NCBI RefSeq assembly: GCF_013761175.1
Contig: NZ_JACDUR010000002.1
Span: forward strand, 502,816-566,815
Direction of reading: 5' to 3'
Source of the DNA: Nonomuraea soli
GTDB lineage: Bacteria > Actinomycetota > Actinomycetes > Streptosporangiales > Streptosporangiaceae
DNA length: 64,000 nucleotides
Shown here piece by piece: positions 47,429 through 55,040 of this stretch. The notes beneath the pieces are model-generated. The model worked only from the letters and a program-made list of their open reading frames with translations, was not told where the DNA came from and searched no databases. The first letter of the stretch is position 1. Each line of letters opens with the position of its first letter. The position numbers and the translations under genes are program-made.

Positions 47429-48652
47429 ATGAACGCGCTGTGCCTGGCTGTCGCCCTGGTCGTGCCCGCCGTACCCCTGGTGGAGTCGACGGCGGGCACG
47501 ACGTACTACGTCGACTCCCGCGACGGCGACGACGGCTCGGCGGGGACCAGCGCCACCAAGCCGTGGCGCTCCCTGGACAAGGTCAACGCCGCCGACCTCA
47601 AGCCCGGCGACGCGATCAGCTTCAGGCGCGGCGGCAGCTGGAACGGCGCGCTGACGCTGGCGGCCAAGGGCACCGCGGCGCGGCCCATCGTCGTGCAGGC
47701 GTACGGCACCGGCAAGGCCCCGAAGATCACCGGCGCCTGCGTGAGCGTCAGCGGCGACCACTGGCGCATCGGGGGCCTGCGCGCCACCGCGTGCGACTGG
47801 GCGGGCTTCGAGATCTCCGGCAGGCGCAACCACCTCGTCGGCGTCCGGTCCGACGGCAACATCGCCGGGGTGCACATCATCGGCTCGCGCAACGTGGTGC
47901 GCGACAGCAGGCTCACCGGCAACAACAGGATGAGCGTCAACACCGAGGGCGGCGACGACGACTCGGGCGCCTTCGGCGTGCTCCTCAACGGCGACGACAA
48001 CCTCGTCACCGGCAACGTGATCACCGGCAGCTACGCCGCCTCCCACGACTACAAGACCGACGGCGCCGCCGTCGAGGTCTTCAACGGCGACCGCAACGTC
48101 GTCACCCGCAACCTCGCCCGCGACAACGAGACCTTCACCGAGCTCGGCGCGGAGAAGGGCAAGACGGCCACCGGCAACGTCTTCGCCTTCAACGTGGTGA
48201 CCTCCTCGCGCGCCCGCGCGGGTTTCCTGGTCACCCGCGGCGCCGGGCACGTCGTCGGGCCGGTCAAGGGCACGATCGCCGTGCACAACTCGGTGAGCCT
48301 GCCCGGCCGCGACACGATCGGCTGGTCCTGCCACGACGGCTGCTCGCCGGGCATCCTGCGCCTGCGCAACAACGTCATCTCGGTCGGCGGGCAGATCGGC
48401 TTCGCCGACGGCAAGGGCGCCGACGAGATGGGCAACGTCTTCCACGGCCGCAGGGCCCAGTTCACGGTCAGCCGCAGGTCGGTGGTGGCCGATCCGCGCT
48501 TCGTCTCCAGGACCGACCTGAGGCTGCGGGCGGGCTCACCGGCGCTCGGGCGTGCCGTACGGCTCGGCGCCACCTGGTTCGGCGGCCCGGCGACGGACTT
48601 CGCGGGCAAGGCGCTCGACCCGACCCCTGACGCGGGCGCCTACCAGAACTGA
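47429..48652 (+). CDS. secreted right-handed beta-helix protein
   Basis: 407 residues. The short N-terminal signal peptide (ALCLAVALVVPAVPLVES) is followed by TYYVDSRDGDDGSAGTSATKPWRSLDKVN, the opening common to extracellular pectate-lyase-like beta-helix proteins. Asn-rich rungs repeat from about 90 to 340 (RNVVRDSRLTGNN, DNLVTGNVITGS, RNVVTRNLARDN). It ends with DPTPDAGAYQN, a frequent end of this family. It probably binds or cuts a polysaccharide, but I see no catalytic set I can name. TAGCCT lies 8 bases before the ATG, so its mRNA may be leaderless and independent of mal. Confidence 0.82.
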   Translation: MNALCLAVALVVPAVPLVESTAGTTYYVDSRDGDDGSAGTSATKPWRSLDKVNAADLKPGDAISFRRGGSWNGALTLAAKGTAARPIVVQAYGTGKAPKITGACVSVSGDHWRIGGLRATACDWAGFEISGRRNHLVGVRSDGNIAGVHIIGSRNVVRDSRLTGNNRMSVNTEGGDDDSGAFGVLLNGDDNLVTGNVITGSYAASHDYKTDGAAVEVFNGDRNVVTRNLARDNETFTELGAEKGKTATGNVFAFNVVTSSRARAGFLVTRGAGHVVGPVKGTIAVHNSVSLPGRDTIGWSCHDGCSPGILRLRNNVISVGGQIGFADGKGADEMGNVFHGRRAQFTVSRRSVVADPRFVSRTDLRLRAGSPALGRAVRLGATWFGGPATDFAGKALDPTPDAGAYQN

Positions 48653-48673
48653 CCGACACCCGCGGAAAAGGCT

Positions 48674-48700
48674 TTGAAGCTCGTCGGGCGCCCCGATAAC
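48674..48700 (+). promoter_or_regulatory. candidate sigma-70 promoter for a leaderless mRNA
   Basis: TTGAAG (48674-48679), a 15-base spacer, then GATAAC (48695-48700), with the ATG of the methyltransferase gene only 9 bases later and no ribosome-binding site. The spacer is a little short. Confidence 0.5.
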
Positions 48701-48709
48701 GTCCGGCGG

Positions 48710-49453
48710 ATGACGACACCACCCGCTCCCGGCACCGGCTCCCTGCTCGACTTCAACGCCCCGCTCTCGGAGGAACGCGCCCGGCATCTCGTCGCCGAGC
48801 TGGCCAAGCGGGCACCCGCCACCATCACCGACTTCGGCTGCGGGTGGGGCGAGCTCCTGCTGCGCCTGCTCGAAGCCGTCCCCGGCGCCACCGGCCTGGG
48901 CATCGAACGCCATGAGCCCGACCTCGACCGCGCCCGCCGCAATGCCGTGGCCAGGGGCCTGGAGGGCAGGGCGAGCTTCACCGCCGGTGACGCGGCGGGC
49001 CACGACACCCCCTCCGACCTGGTGCTGAGCGTCGGCGCCTACCAGGCGTTCGGCACCATCCCCGAGGCGCTGGCCGTCCTGAGGAAGCTGGTCGCCCCGG
49101 GTGGACGGCTGCTGTTCGCGGCGGAGTTCTGGGAGCGGGTGCCCGACGAGGAGCGCCTGGCGCGCATGTGGCCGGGCACCACGGCCGCCGACTGCGTCGA
49201 GCTGCCCGAGCTCGTCGACCAGGCGGTCGCGGCGGGATTCCGCCCGCTGCGCGTCGAGCGGGCCACCCGCGGCGAGTGGGAGGCGTTCGAGTCGTGCTTC
49301 ACGGCGGAGCTGGAGGAGTGGCTGCTCGACAACCCCGGCCACGCTCAGGCGGACGAGGTGCGGGCCAAGGCCGACGAGCTGCGCGCCCTCTGGCTGCGGG
49401 GGCACCGCGACGTGATGGGCTTCGCCTACCTCATCCTGGGAGTTCCACGCTGA
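48710..49453 (+). CDS. class I SAM-dependent methyltransferase
   Basis: 247 residues from the ATG at 48710. The SAM motif is ITDFGCGWGELLLRLLEAVP, then GLGIERHEPDLDRAR, GDAAGHDTPSDLVLSVGAYQAFG, and LVAPGGRLLFAAEFWERVP. It looks like a Methyltransf_25-type small-molecule enzyme. The last 23 bases overlap the end of the convergent metallohydrolase gene. The substrate is unknown. It appears to have its own promoter and is not part of the maltose operon. Confidence 0.87.
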   Translation: MTTPPAPGTGSLLDFNAPLSEERARHLVAELAKRAPATITDFGCGWGELLLRLLEAVPGATGLGIERHEPDLDRARRNAVARGLEGRASFTAGDAAGHDTPSDLVLSVGAYQAFGTIPEALAVLRKLVAPGGRLLFAAEFWERVPDEERLARMWPGTTAADCVELPELVDQAVAAGFRPLRVERATRGEWEAFESCFTAELEEWLLDNPGHAQADEVRAKADELRALWLRGHRDVMGFAYLILGVPR

Positions 49454-50177
49454 GCCCGGGCCTGGCCACCTCGACGGGACCGTCGAAGGTACGGCGCGCG
49501 GCCGCCTCGGGCAGCGCCAGGTCGGTGCCCGGCCACCAGTGGGTGAGCAGCAGCCGCCCGACGCCCGCCCTGGCGGCGGTCACCCCCGTGTCGAGTGCCG
49601 ACGACAGGTACGGCGCGGCGTCGGCGGGCACCTGCTCCGGATAGGTCGCCTCGGCGAGGAACAGGTCGGCCCCGCGTGCCAGCTCCAGCAGCGACGGCGA
49701 GGGCCCGCTGTCGCCCGTGTAGGCCAGCGTGCCGCCGCCCGCGCTCAGCCGCAGACCCGCGTTGGGCACCCAGTGCGGCAGCAGCCACGACTCGACGTGG
49801 AAGGGGCCGAGCTCGAAGCCGTCGCCCGCCTCGAACGCCCGCACCTCGTAGGCGCCGCGCAACGCCCCGGCGCCGTCAAGCGCCAGCACGGCGTCGAGGG
49901 CGCCCGGAAGGGAGTGGACCGGCAGCGCGGCCGCGGGCGCGTCCGACAGCGCCCTGGCCCGCAGCAGGGGGTGCAGGTCGGCGCAGTGGTCCGGATGGCC
50001 GTGGCTGACCAGCACGGCGTCGACCTCGGCCGCGTCGAGCACCTCCAGCAGCCGCGGCACCACCGCGTAGCCGGGGTCGATCAGCAGGCGGAAGCCCTCC
50101 TGCTCGACGAGGTAGCCGTTGCAGGCCTGCCCGGCCGCGGGCCAGGCGCCGCACCCTCCTAAAACCGTGATCCTCAT
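49431..50177 (-). CDS. metallo-beta-lactamase-fold hydrolase
   Basis: 248 residues. The metal motif HGHPDH (SHGHPDHCADLHPL) sits at about 60. Further metal ligands follow in the LPHW, YTGDSGPSPSL and LTHWWPG stretches. The layout resembles RNase Z/ElaC-like and cyclic-phosphodiesterase-like small MBL proteins. Its start overlaps the FBP gene stop by 4 bases, so it is the last gene of the TetR-FBP-MBL operon. The substrate is not evident. Confidence 0.88.
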   Translation of the reverse strand: MRITVLGGCGAWPAAGQACNGYLVEQEGFRLLIDPGYAVVPRLLEVLDAAEVDAVLVSHGHPDHCADLHPLLRARALSDAPAAALPVHSLPGALDAVLALDGAGALRGAYEVRAFEAGDGFELGPFHVESWLLPHWVPNAGLRLSAGGGTLAYTGDSGPSPSLLELARGADLFLAEATYPEQVPADAAPYLSSALDTGVTAARAGVGRLLLTHWWPGTDLALPEAAARRTFDGPVEVARPGLSVELPG

Positions 50178-50662
50178 CCGGCCAGGATCTCATCGAGGAA
50201 GCCGCCGATGTTCGTCGTCAGCCGCTCGATGCGCTCCTGCTCCGACAGCGTCTCGATGCGCTGGCGGAAGTCGCTCAGGCGCAGGCCGCGCACGTAGAGC
50301 GAGCAGGCCAGGTCGGAGCAGAGGTAGGTGCCGACGCTGTTGCCCTGCCGCCCCGCCGCTCCGGCACGGGCGGCCACGAACAACGCCACGCCGCTGCCGG
50401 AGTGCGGGGTCACGCAGACCGAGCAGACGGTCGACTTGGAGAAACCCCGCCGCACCTCCGTGGAGGCGCGCAAGGCGATCCCGACGAGCTGCTCGCCGTG
50501 CTCGGCCACCAGGTAGCCCCGATCGGGGGCGCCGGGATCACGCCAGCCCAGGAAGTCGAGGTCCTCCCATGGTGTCTCCCGCGGCAGGCGCATGCGCTTG
50601 GCGTCGCCCTTGGAACAGTTGACGAAGCTGGCGCGGATCTCGTTCTCAGTCAGTGCTCTCAT
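50174..50662 (-). CDS. FBP-domain (FusB-like, EF-G-binding) zinc protein
   Basis: 162 residues. The C-terminal FBP domain (PF16571) is marked by a treble-clef zinc site, CSVC (about 80-83) and CSDLAC (about 116-121), with GNSVGTYLCSDLACSLYVRG typical. In staphylococci FusB/FusC bind elongation factor G and free it from fusidic-acid-stalled ribosomes. Actinobacterial FBP proteins are mostly uncharacterised. It overlaps the TetR gene by 17 bases and the MBL gene by 4. Confidence 0.85.
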   Translation of the reverse strand: MRALTENEIRASFVNCSKGDAKRMRLPRETPWEDLDFLGWRDPGAPDRGYLVAEHGEQLVGIALRASTEVRRGFSKSTVCSVCVTPHSGSGVALFVAARAGAAGRQGNSVGTYLCSDLACSLYVRGLRLSDFRQRIETLSEQERIERLTTNIGGFLDEILAG

Positions 50663-51230
50663 GGTTCTTCCAATCGGTGAAGGTGTGGTGCAGGGCCAGC
50701 AGGATGCGCTCCCACGAGGCGTCCAGCTCGCGCGGGTGGGCGAAGCCCTCGGTCAGCTCGATGTCGATGAAGCCGTAGACCGTGCTGCGCAGCAGTCGCA
50801 CCGCGTCGGTGGCGTCGGGCTCCTCCAGGTCGTACCCGCGCAGCAGGGCCAGCGTGAGCTCACCGGCTCGCCGGGGACCGGGCGAGTCGCCCCATTCCTC
50901 GGGTTCCACCCGCAACTGGGTGGCGGCGTAGCGGCCGGGATGGTCGCGGGCGTAGCCGCGGATCGCGGTCGCGAAGGCGGCCAGAGCCCTGTGCCCGGAC
51001 AGTCCCGCGACGGCGGGCGCGATCCGGTCGGAGATCTCCTCCGTGGCCAGCACCCCCACGCGCACCCGCAGGTCACGCAGGTTGCGCACGTGGGAGTAGA
51101 GGCTGGCGTCCTTGACGCCCAGCCGCCTGGCCAGCGCGGAGACGGTGACGTTGGCGAAGCCGTCCTCGTCGGCCAGCTCGGCCGCCGCCATCGTGACCCG
51201 CTCGCCGGTCAACCCCATCCTAGGACTCAT
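50646..51230 (-). CDS. TetR-family regulator (TetR_C_33/WHG type)
   Basis: 194 residues from the ATG at 51230; a second in-frame ATG is at 51218. The helix-turn-helix is FANVTVSALARRLGVKDASLYSHVRN. The C-terminal domain (RVGVLATEEISDRIAPAVAGLSG, YGFIDIELTEGFAHP) fits the WHG/TetR_C_33 group. It heads the operon with the FBP and MBL genes. A 19-bp palindrome 8 bases upstream of the start is its likely operator, giving autoregulation. Confidence 0.9.
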   Translation of the reverse strand: MSPRMGLTGERVTMAAAELADEDGFANVTVSALARRLGVKDASLYSHVRNLRDLRVRVGVLATEEISDRIAPAVAGLSGHRALAAFATAIRGYARDHPGRYAATQLRVEPEEWGDSPGPRRAGELTLALLRGYDLEEPDATDAVRLLRSTVYGFIDIELTEGFAHPRELDASWERILLALHHTFTDWKNHESTD

Positions 51231-51237
51231 AGCCACT

Positions 51238-51256
51238 AACCTAAGAGCTCTAGGTT
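51238..51256. promoter_or_regulatory. palindromic operator for the TetR gene
   Basis: AACCTA-AGAGCTC-TAGGTT has perfect 6-bp outer arms around a GAGCTC core. It lies directly upstream of the TetR start and within 130 bases of the divergent ACT-domain gene. Confidence 0.78.
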
Positions 51257-51385
51257 TCCTGGGCAAACGGATTTTTGCCGCAAGGGCCTTGAACGGGGGC
51301 GCACGCTGGTGAAACATCCGTGGAACGTGCCCGAAATCTCGCTACGGCACCGTTGTGCCCGATGACGATCAGAAGGACGGTGCCC

Positions 51386-52000
51386 ATGCTGCTGCGACTG
51401 AGGATCTCGCTGCCCGACCGGCCGGGCGGGCTCGGCCAGGTGGCCAGGGCGCTGGGCGTGCTGGGAGCCGACATCCTGCAGGTGACCGTGCTGGAGCGCG
51501 AAGCCGGGCGCGCGGTCGACGACTTCCTGGTCGACTGGCCCGCCTCGGCCCTGGCCGGAGCGGGCGTCACCTCCGAGACGGTGGCCGCCCGGCTGTCGTC
51601 GGTGCCCGGCATCCGGGTGGAGGGCGCCTGGCCGACCAGGGAGGTGCCGGGCACGGCTCCCGACTACGACCTGCTGCTGCACGTGGCGGCCGAGCCGGGA
51701 CGCGGCTTCGCCACACTCGTCGACGCGCTTCCCGCCCTGTGCGGGGCCGAATGGGCCGCCGCGTTGGCCGGCGAGGAGGTACGGCTGCGCAGCGTGAGCG
51801 CGCCCGAGCAGGTCAAGCTGCAGGGCGGTGGCCCCCTGCGGCCGCAGACGCTGACCGAAGGGGAGGCCAAGCTCATGGTCATCCCCGCGGGGCCGTACGT
51901 GCTCGTGGTGGCCCGCTCCGACGGCCCGCCCTACCACCGGGCCGAGCTGGAGCGCACGGTCCAGCTCGTGCACGTCGTGGCCAGACTGGCCTCCGGCTGA
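51386..52000 (+). CDS. ACT-domain protein
   Basis: 204 residues from the ATG at 51386, with AAGGA 8 bases upstream. Residues 1-75 are an ACT domain (LRLRISLPDRPGGLGQVARALGVLGADILQVTVLE), a fold that binds amino acids and often regulates metabolism. The second half (about 100-200) is not recognised and lacks a clear enzyme motif. It is alone on its strand. Divergence from the TetR gene across the 51238-51256 palindrome may place it in the same regulon. Confidence 0.82.
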   Translation: MLLRLRISLPDRPGGLGQVARALGVLGADILQVTVLEREAGRAVDDFLVDWPASALAGAGVTSETVAARLSSVPGIRVEGAWPTREVPGTAPDYDLLLHVAAEPGRGFATLVDALPALCGAEWAAALAGEEVRLRSVSAPEQVKLQGGGPLRPQTLTEGEAKLMVIPAGPYVLVVARSDGPPYHRAELERTVQLVHVVARLASG

Positions 52001-52037
52001 CAGGCGATGTCAGGCGGAGTAATCGTTTCCAGTCAGC

Positions 52038-53324
52038 CTAACGGCGAGGAGGGTCGATCCTGGCGCCGTCCACGGTGAAGAGCATCACCCGGCTCAGATC
52101 CACGCCGACCTTGCACGGGTCGCCCACCCGCCACACCGGCCGCGCGCCGAGCCGGACGATCAGGTCCGACCGGCGGTGGATGCCGCTGCCGACGTTCTGG
52201 CCCACCTGCTCCTGGTCGACCACCTGCTCGTCGACGGGGGAGCGGAACATGCGCTGCACCATGCCGCGAAGGCCGCCCGTTCCGGCCGCGTGCCCGTTGG
52301 CCTTGGCACGGGGGTCCGGGGGCTCAGGCACCGGCACCGCCGGGATGCCGCACTCGACGTAGGCCAGCCACTCGTGCCCGTGGTACTCCAGAGCCCGCAC
52401 CCGGCCCAGCACGGAGGGCCCGTCGTACGACTCGGGGACCGGGGCCAGGCCGTCGGGGCGCATGCCGAGCAGGATGGGCTTGCCGACGTACTGAGAGGTG
52501 GCGTAGGCGCGCGGATCGCTCCAAGGCAGGATCAGGTGGTGCGGGCCCATGTCGAGCAGCACGTAGTTGTTCTGGGGCGTGTGCACCACCGCGCTCACCA
52601 GGTTGAGCTGCTGGGAGTTGAGGAAGGCGGCGGTGAACGCGGTCGCGGGGTCGTTGTAGATCTGCGCGGGGGTGCCGACGTCCTGCAGCACGCCGCGGTT
52701 GAGGATGGCGATGCGGTCGGCCAGTGTCAGCGCCTCGACCTGGTCGTGGGTGACGTAGATCGTCGTGACGCCGAGCGAGCGGACCAGCTGGGAGATCTCC
52801 ATCCGCAGCTCGGTGCGCATGCCGGCGTCGAGGTTCGACAGCGGCTCGTCCATGAGGAACAGCTTCGGCTGACGCACTATGGCACGGCCCATGGCCACCC
52901 GCTGGCGCTGGCCGCCCGACAGCGTGCCGGGGCGCCTGTCCAGGGTCTCCTCGATGTGCAGCGCCTTGGAGAGGTTGGCGACCCTGTCGCGGGTGGCGCC
53001 GGGATCCTCCTTGGCGATCTCCAGGGGGAAGGACAGATTGCCGCGCACCGTGCGGTGCGGGTACAACGCGCCGTTCTGGAAGACCATCGCGACGTCACGC
53101 TCACGCGGCGACAGCAAGTTGGCGATCTTGCCGTCGAACCACACGTCGCCGTCGGTGACCTCTTCGAGGCCGGCGATCATGCGGAGCAATGTCGACTTGC
53201 CGCAGCCCGAGGGGCCGAGCAGCACGAGGAACTCACCGTTCTCGGCCTTGAGGCTCACGCGGTCGACGGCCAGGAAGCCACCAGGGTAGACCTTGGTGAC
53301 CTTGTCGAGAACGACTGTGCTCAT
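52038..53324 (-). CDS. msiK: multiple-sugar import ATPase MsiK
   Basis: 428 residues from the ATG at 53324. Walker A GPSGCGKST, Q-loop VFQNGALYPH, signature LSGGQRQRVAMGRAIV, Walker B LFLMDEPLSNLD and the H-loop VTHD are all present. The C-terminal regulatory TOBE part is longer than in MalK (about 370 residues), with an insert at about 335-385 rich in Pro, Gly, Arg and Gln. In Streptomyces MsiK energises several sugar importers. Here it is the only sugar ATPase in the window, and both ceb and mal importers lack one. It has its own promoter, with a 28-bp dyad at 53371-53398. Confidence 0.92.
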   Translation of the reverse strand: MSTVVLDKVTKVYPGGFLAVDRVSLKAENGEFLVLLGPSGCGKSTLLRMIAGLEEVTDGDVWFDGKIANLLSPRERDVAMVFQNGALYPHRTVRGNLSFPLEIAKEDPGATRDRVANLSKALHIEETLDRRPGTLSGGQRQRVAMGRAIVRQPKLFLMDEPLSNLDAGMRTELRMEISQLVRSLGVTTIYVTHDQVEALTLADRIAILNRGVLQDVGTPAQIYNDPATAFTAAFLNSQQLNLVSAVVHTPQNNYVLLDMGPHHLILPWSDPRAYATSQYVGKPILLGMRPDGLAPVPESYDGPSVLGRVRALEYHGHEWLAYVECGIPAVPVPEPPDPRAKANGHAAGTGGLRGMVQRMFRSPVDEQVVDQEQVGQNVGSGIHRRSDLIVRLGARPVWRVGDPCKVGVDLSRVMLFTVDGARIDPPRR

Positions 53325-53370
53325 GAGGGGCCACACCTTGCACGAGTGATTGATGAGGTAGTACATCGCG

Positions 53371-53398
53371 CGTTAACGCTGGGTGTCCAGAGTTAACG
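53371..53398. promoter_or_regulatory. 28-bp dyad upstream of msiK
   Basis: CGTTAACGCTGG, GTGT, CCAGAGTTAACG: 11 of 12 positions pair. It lies 47 bases before the msiK start, and its GTTAAC cores are 20 bp apart. It is not a CebR or MalR box. A regulator of msiK is likely but unknown. Confidence 0.72.
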
Positions 53399-53470
53399 TA
53401 AAAAATCATCCCGGCTCATATTTTGGTCCCATATTTCGGACAGACTGCCCCTTCTCTTCGCGGTGGAACG

Positions 53471-53502
53471 CCTGGATATTTCATGACATCCAGGACATGA
53501 AA
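53471..53502. promoter_or_regulatory. two interleaved 24-bp dyads upstream of aglA2
   Basis: CCTGGAT (53471-53477) pairs with ATCCAGG (53488-53494), and TTTCATG (53479-53485) with CATGAAA (53496-53502). Both have perfect 7-bp arms and 10-base spacers, with centres 8 bp apart. They lie directly before the MalR-type repeats of the alpha-glucosidase gene. Confidence 0.7.
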
Positions 53503-53505
53503 AGA

Positions 53506-53526
53506 CTTGCGTAAACTTGCGGCAAG
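53506..53526. promoter_or_regulatory. MalR-type operator upstream of aglA2-malR
   Basis: CTTGC (53506-53510) and CTTGC (53516-53520), 10 bp apart, are followed by the inverted unit GCAAG (53522-53526). The layout matches the element between aglA and malE. Confidence 0.75.
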
Positions 53527-53566
53527 CACTTCCATGGATGCGAGCAAACTGACACTGAGGGGACTC

Positions 53567-55030
53567 ATGAGCGAGTGGTGGCGCGACGCGGTGATCTACC
53601 AGATCTACGTGCGCAGCTTCGCCGACGGCAACGGCGACGGGGTGGGCGACCTGATCGGCGCGCGTGACCGCCTGCCGTACCTGAAGGACCTCGGCGTGGA
53701 CGCGGTCTGGCTGACCCCCTTCTACACCTCGCCCATGGCCGACTTCGGCTACGACGTGGCCGACTACCGCGACGTCGACCCGCTGTTCGGCACGCTGGGC
53801 GACGCCAAGGGGCTGATCGAGGAGGCCCACGCCCTGGGCCTGAGGGTGATCGTGGACGTGGTGCCCAACCACACCTCCTCGGCGCACCCGTGGTTCCAGC
53901 AGGCGCTGCGCGGCGAGCACCGCGACCGCTACATCTTCCGCGCCGAACCCAACGACTGGGAGTCGATCTTCGGCGGCCCGGCCTGGACCCGCACCGACGA
54001 CGGCGCCTACTACCTGCACCTGTTCGACCCGGCCCAGCCCGACCTCAACTGGGACAACCCGGAGGTGCACGCCGAGTTCGACTCGGTCCTGCGCTTCTGG
54101 CTCGACCTGGGCGTCGACGGCTTCCGCATCGACGTCGCCCACGGCATGGTCAAGCCGCACGACCTGCCCGACATCGGCCACCCCGACCAGGTCAGGCTCA
54201 TCGGCACCGAGCCCGTGCCGTACTTCGACAACGACGGCGTGCACGACATCCACCGCCGCTGGCGCAAGATCCTCGACTCCTACCCGGGCGAGCGCATCGG
54301 CGTCGCCGAGGCGTGGGCGCCCACGCCCGAACGCCTGGCCAACTACGTGCGCCCCGACGAACTGCACCAGGCCTTCAACTTCCACTTCCTGTTCGCCCCC
54401 TGGCAGGCCGGGGCGCTGCGCGCGGTCATCGACGAGTCCCTGGCCACCGCCGGCTCCGTCGGCGCGCCCACCACGTGGGTGCTGTCCAACCACGACGTCA
54501 AGCGGCACGTCACCCGCTACGGCTCGCTGGCCAGGGCACGCGCCGCGGCCCTGCTCACGCTGGCCCTGCCCGGCTCCGCCTACGTCTACCAGGGCGAGGA
54601 ACTGGGCCTGCCCGAGGTGCTCGACCTGCCCGACGAGGTGTGCCAGGACCCGCAGCGGCTGCGCGACCCCGACAGCGGCCGCGACGGCTGCCGCGTCCCG
54701 ATCCCGTGGACCCGCGCCCTCGGCTGGAACCGGCCCTGGCTGCCGATCCCCGCGGAATGGTCGTCACTGAGCGTCGAGGCCCAGCAGGGCGAGGACGGCT
54801 CCACCCTGGAGCTCTACCGGGCCGCCCTGCGCCTGCGCAAGGAGCTCGAAGGCCCCCTGACCTGGCACGACTCGCCCGACGACACGCTGCTGTTCTCCCG
54901 CGGCGACTTCGTGTGCGCGGTCTCGCTCGGCGGCTCGACCGACGGCCTCGTCGACGGCGAGCTGCTCCTGGCCAGCGACACGCCGGGTTCGGCCGATTCC
55001 ACCCAGTGGTGGAGGGGAAAGGTTGCGTAA
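53567..55030 (+). CDS. GH13 alpha-glucosidase (AglA type), copy 2
   Basis: 487 residues from the ATG at 53567, with GAGGGGA upstream; longer forms would run into the operator. Motifs are WWRDAVIYQIYVRSFADGNGDG, VDVVPNHTSSAHPWF, nucleophile Asp in GVDGFRIDVAHGM, acid Glu in GVAEAW and VLSNHDVKRH. There is no signal peptide. It is a close paralogue of the enzyme at 40179-41717 but shorter at the C terminus. It leads an operon with malR and a PfkB kinase and is probably part of the MalR regulon. Confidence 0.93.
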   Translation: MSEWWRDAVIYQIYVRSFADGNGDGVGDLIGARDRLPYLKDLGVDAVWLTPFYTSPMADFGYDVADYRDVDPLFGTLGDAKGLIEEAHALGLRVIVDVVPNHTSSAHPWFQQALRGEHRDRYIFRAEPNDWESIFGGPAWTRTDDGAYYLHLFDPAQPDLNWDNPEVHAEFDSVLRFWLDLGVDGFRIDVAHGMVKPHDLPDIGHPDQVRLIGTEPVPYFDNDGVHDIHRRWRKILDSYPGERIGVAEAWAPTPERLANYVRPDELHQAFNFHFLFAPWQAGALRAVIDESLATAGSVGAPTTWVLSNHDVKRHVTRYGSLARARAAALLTLALPGSAYVYQGEELGLPEVLDLPDEVCQDPQRLRDPDSGRDGCRVPIPWTRALGWNRPWLPIPAEWSSLSVEAQQGEDGSTLELYRAALRLRKELEGPLTWHDSPDDTLLFSRGDFVCAVSLGGSTDGLVDGELLLASDTPGSADSTQWWRGKVA

Positions 55031-55040
55031 AGTGTCCCTC

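Noticed and set aside
53471..53502. H-type RNA pseudoknot made from the interleaved arms
   Set aside because: The linkers would be only 1-2 bases long against 7-bp stems, which is sterically unlikely. Protein-binding dyads fit better.
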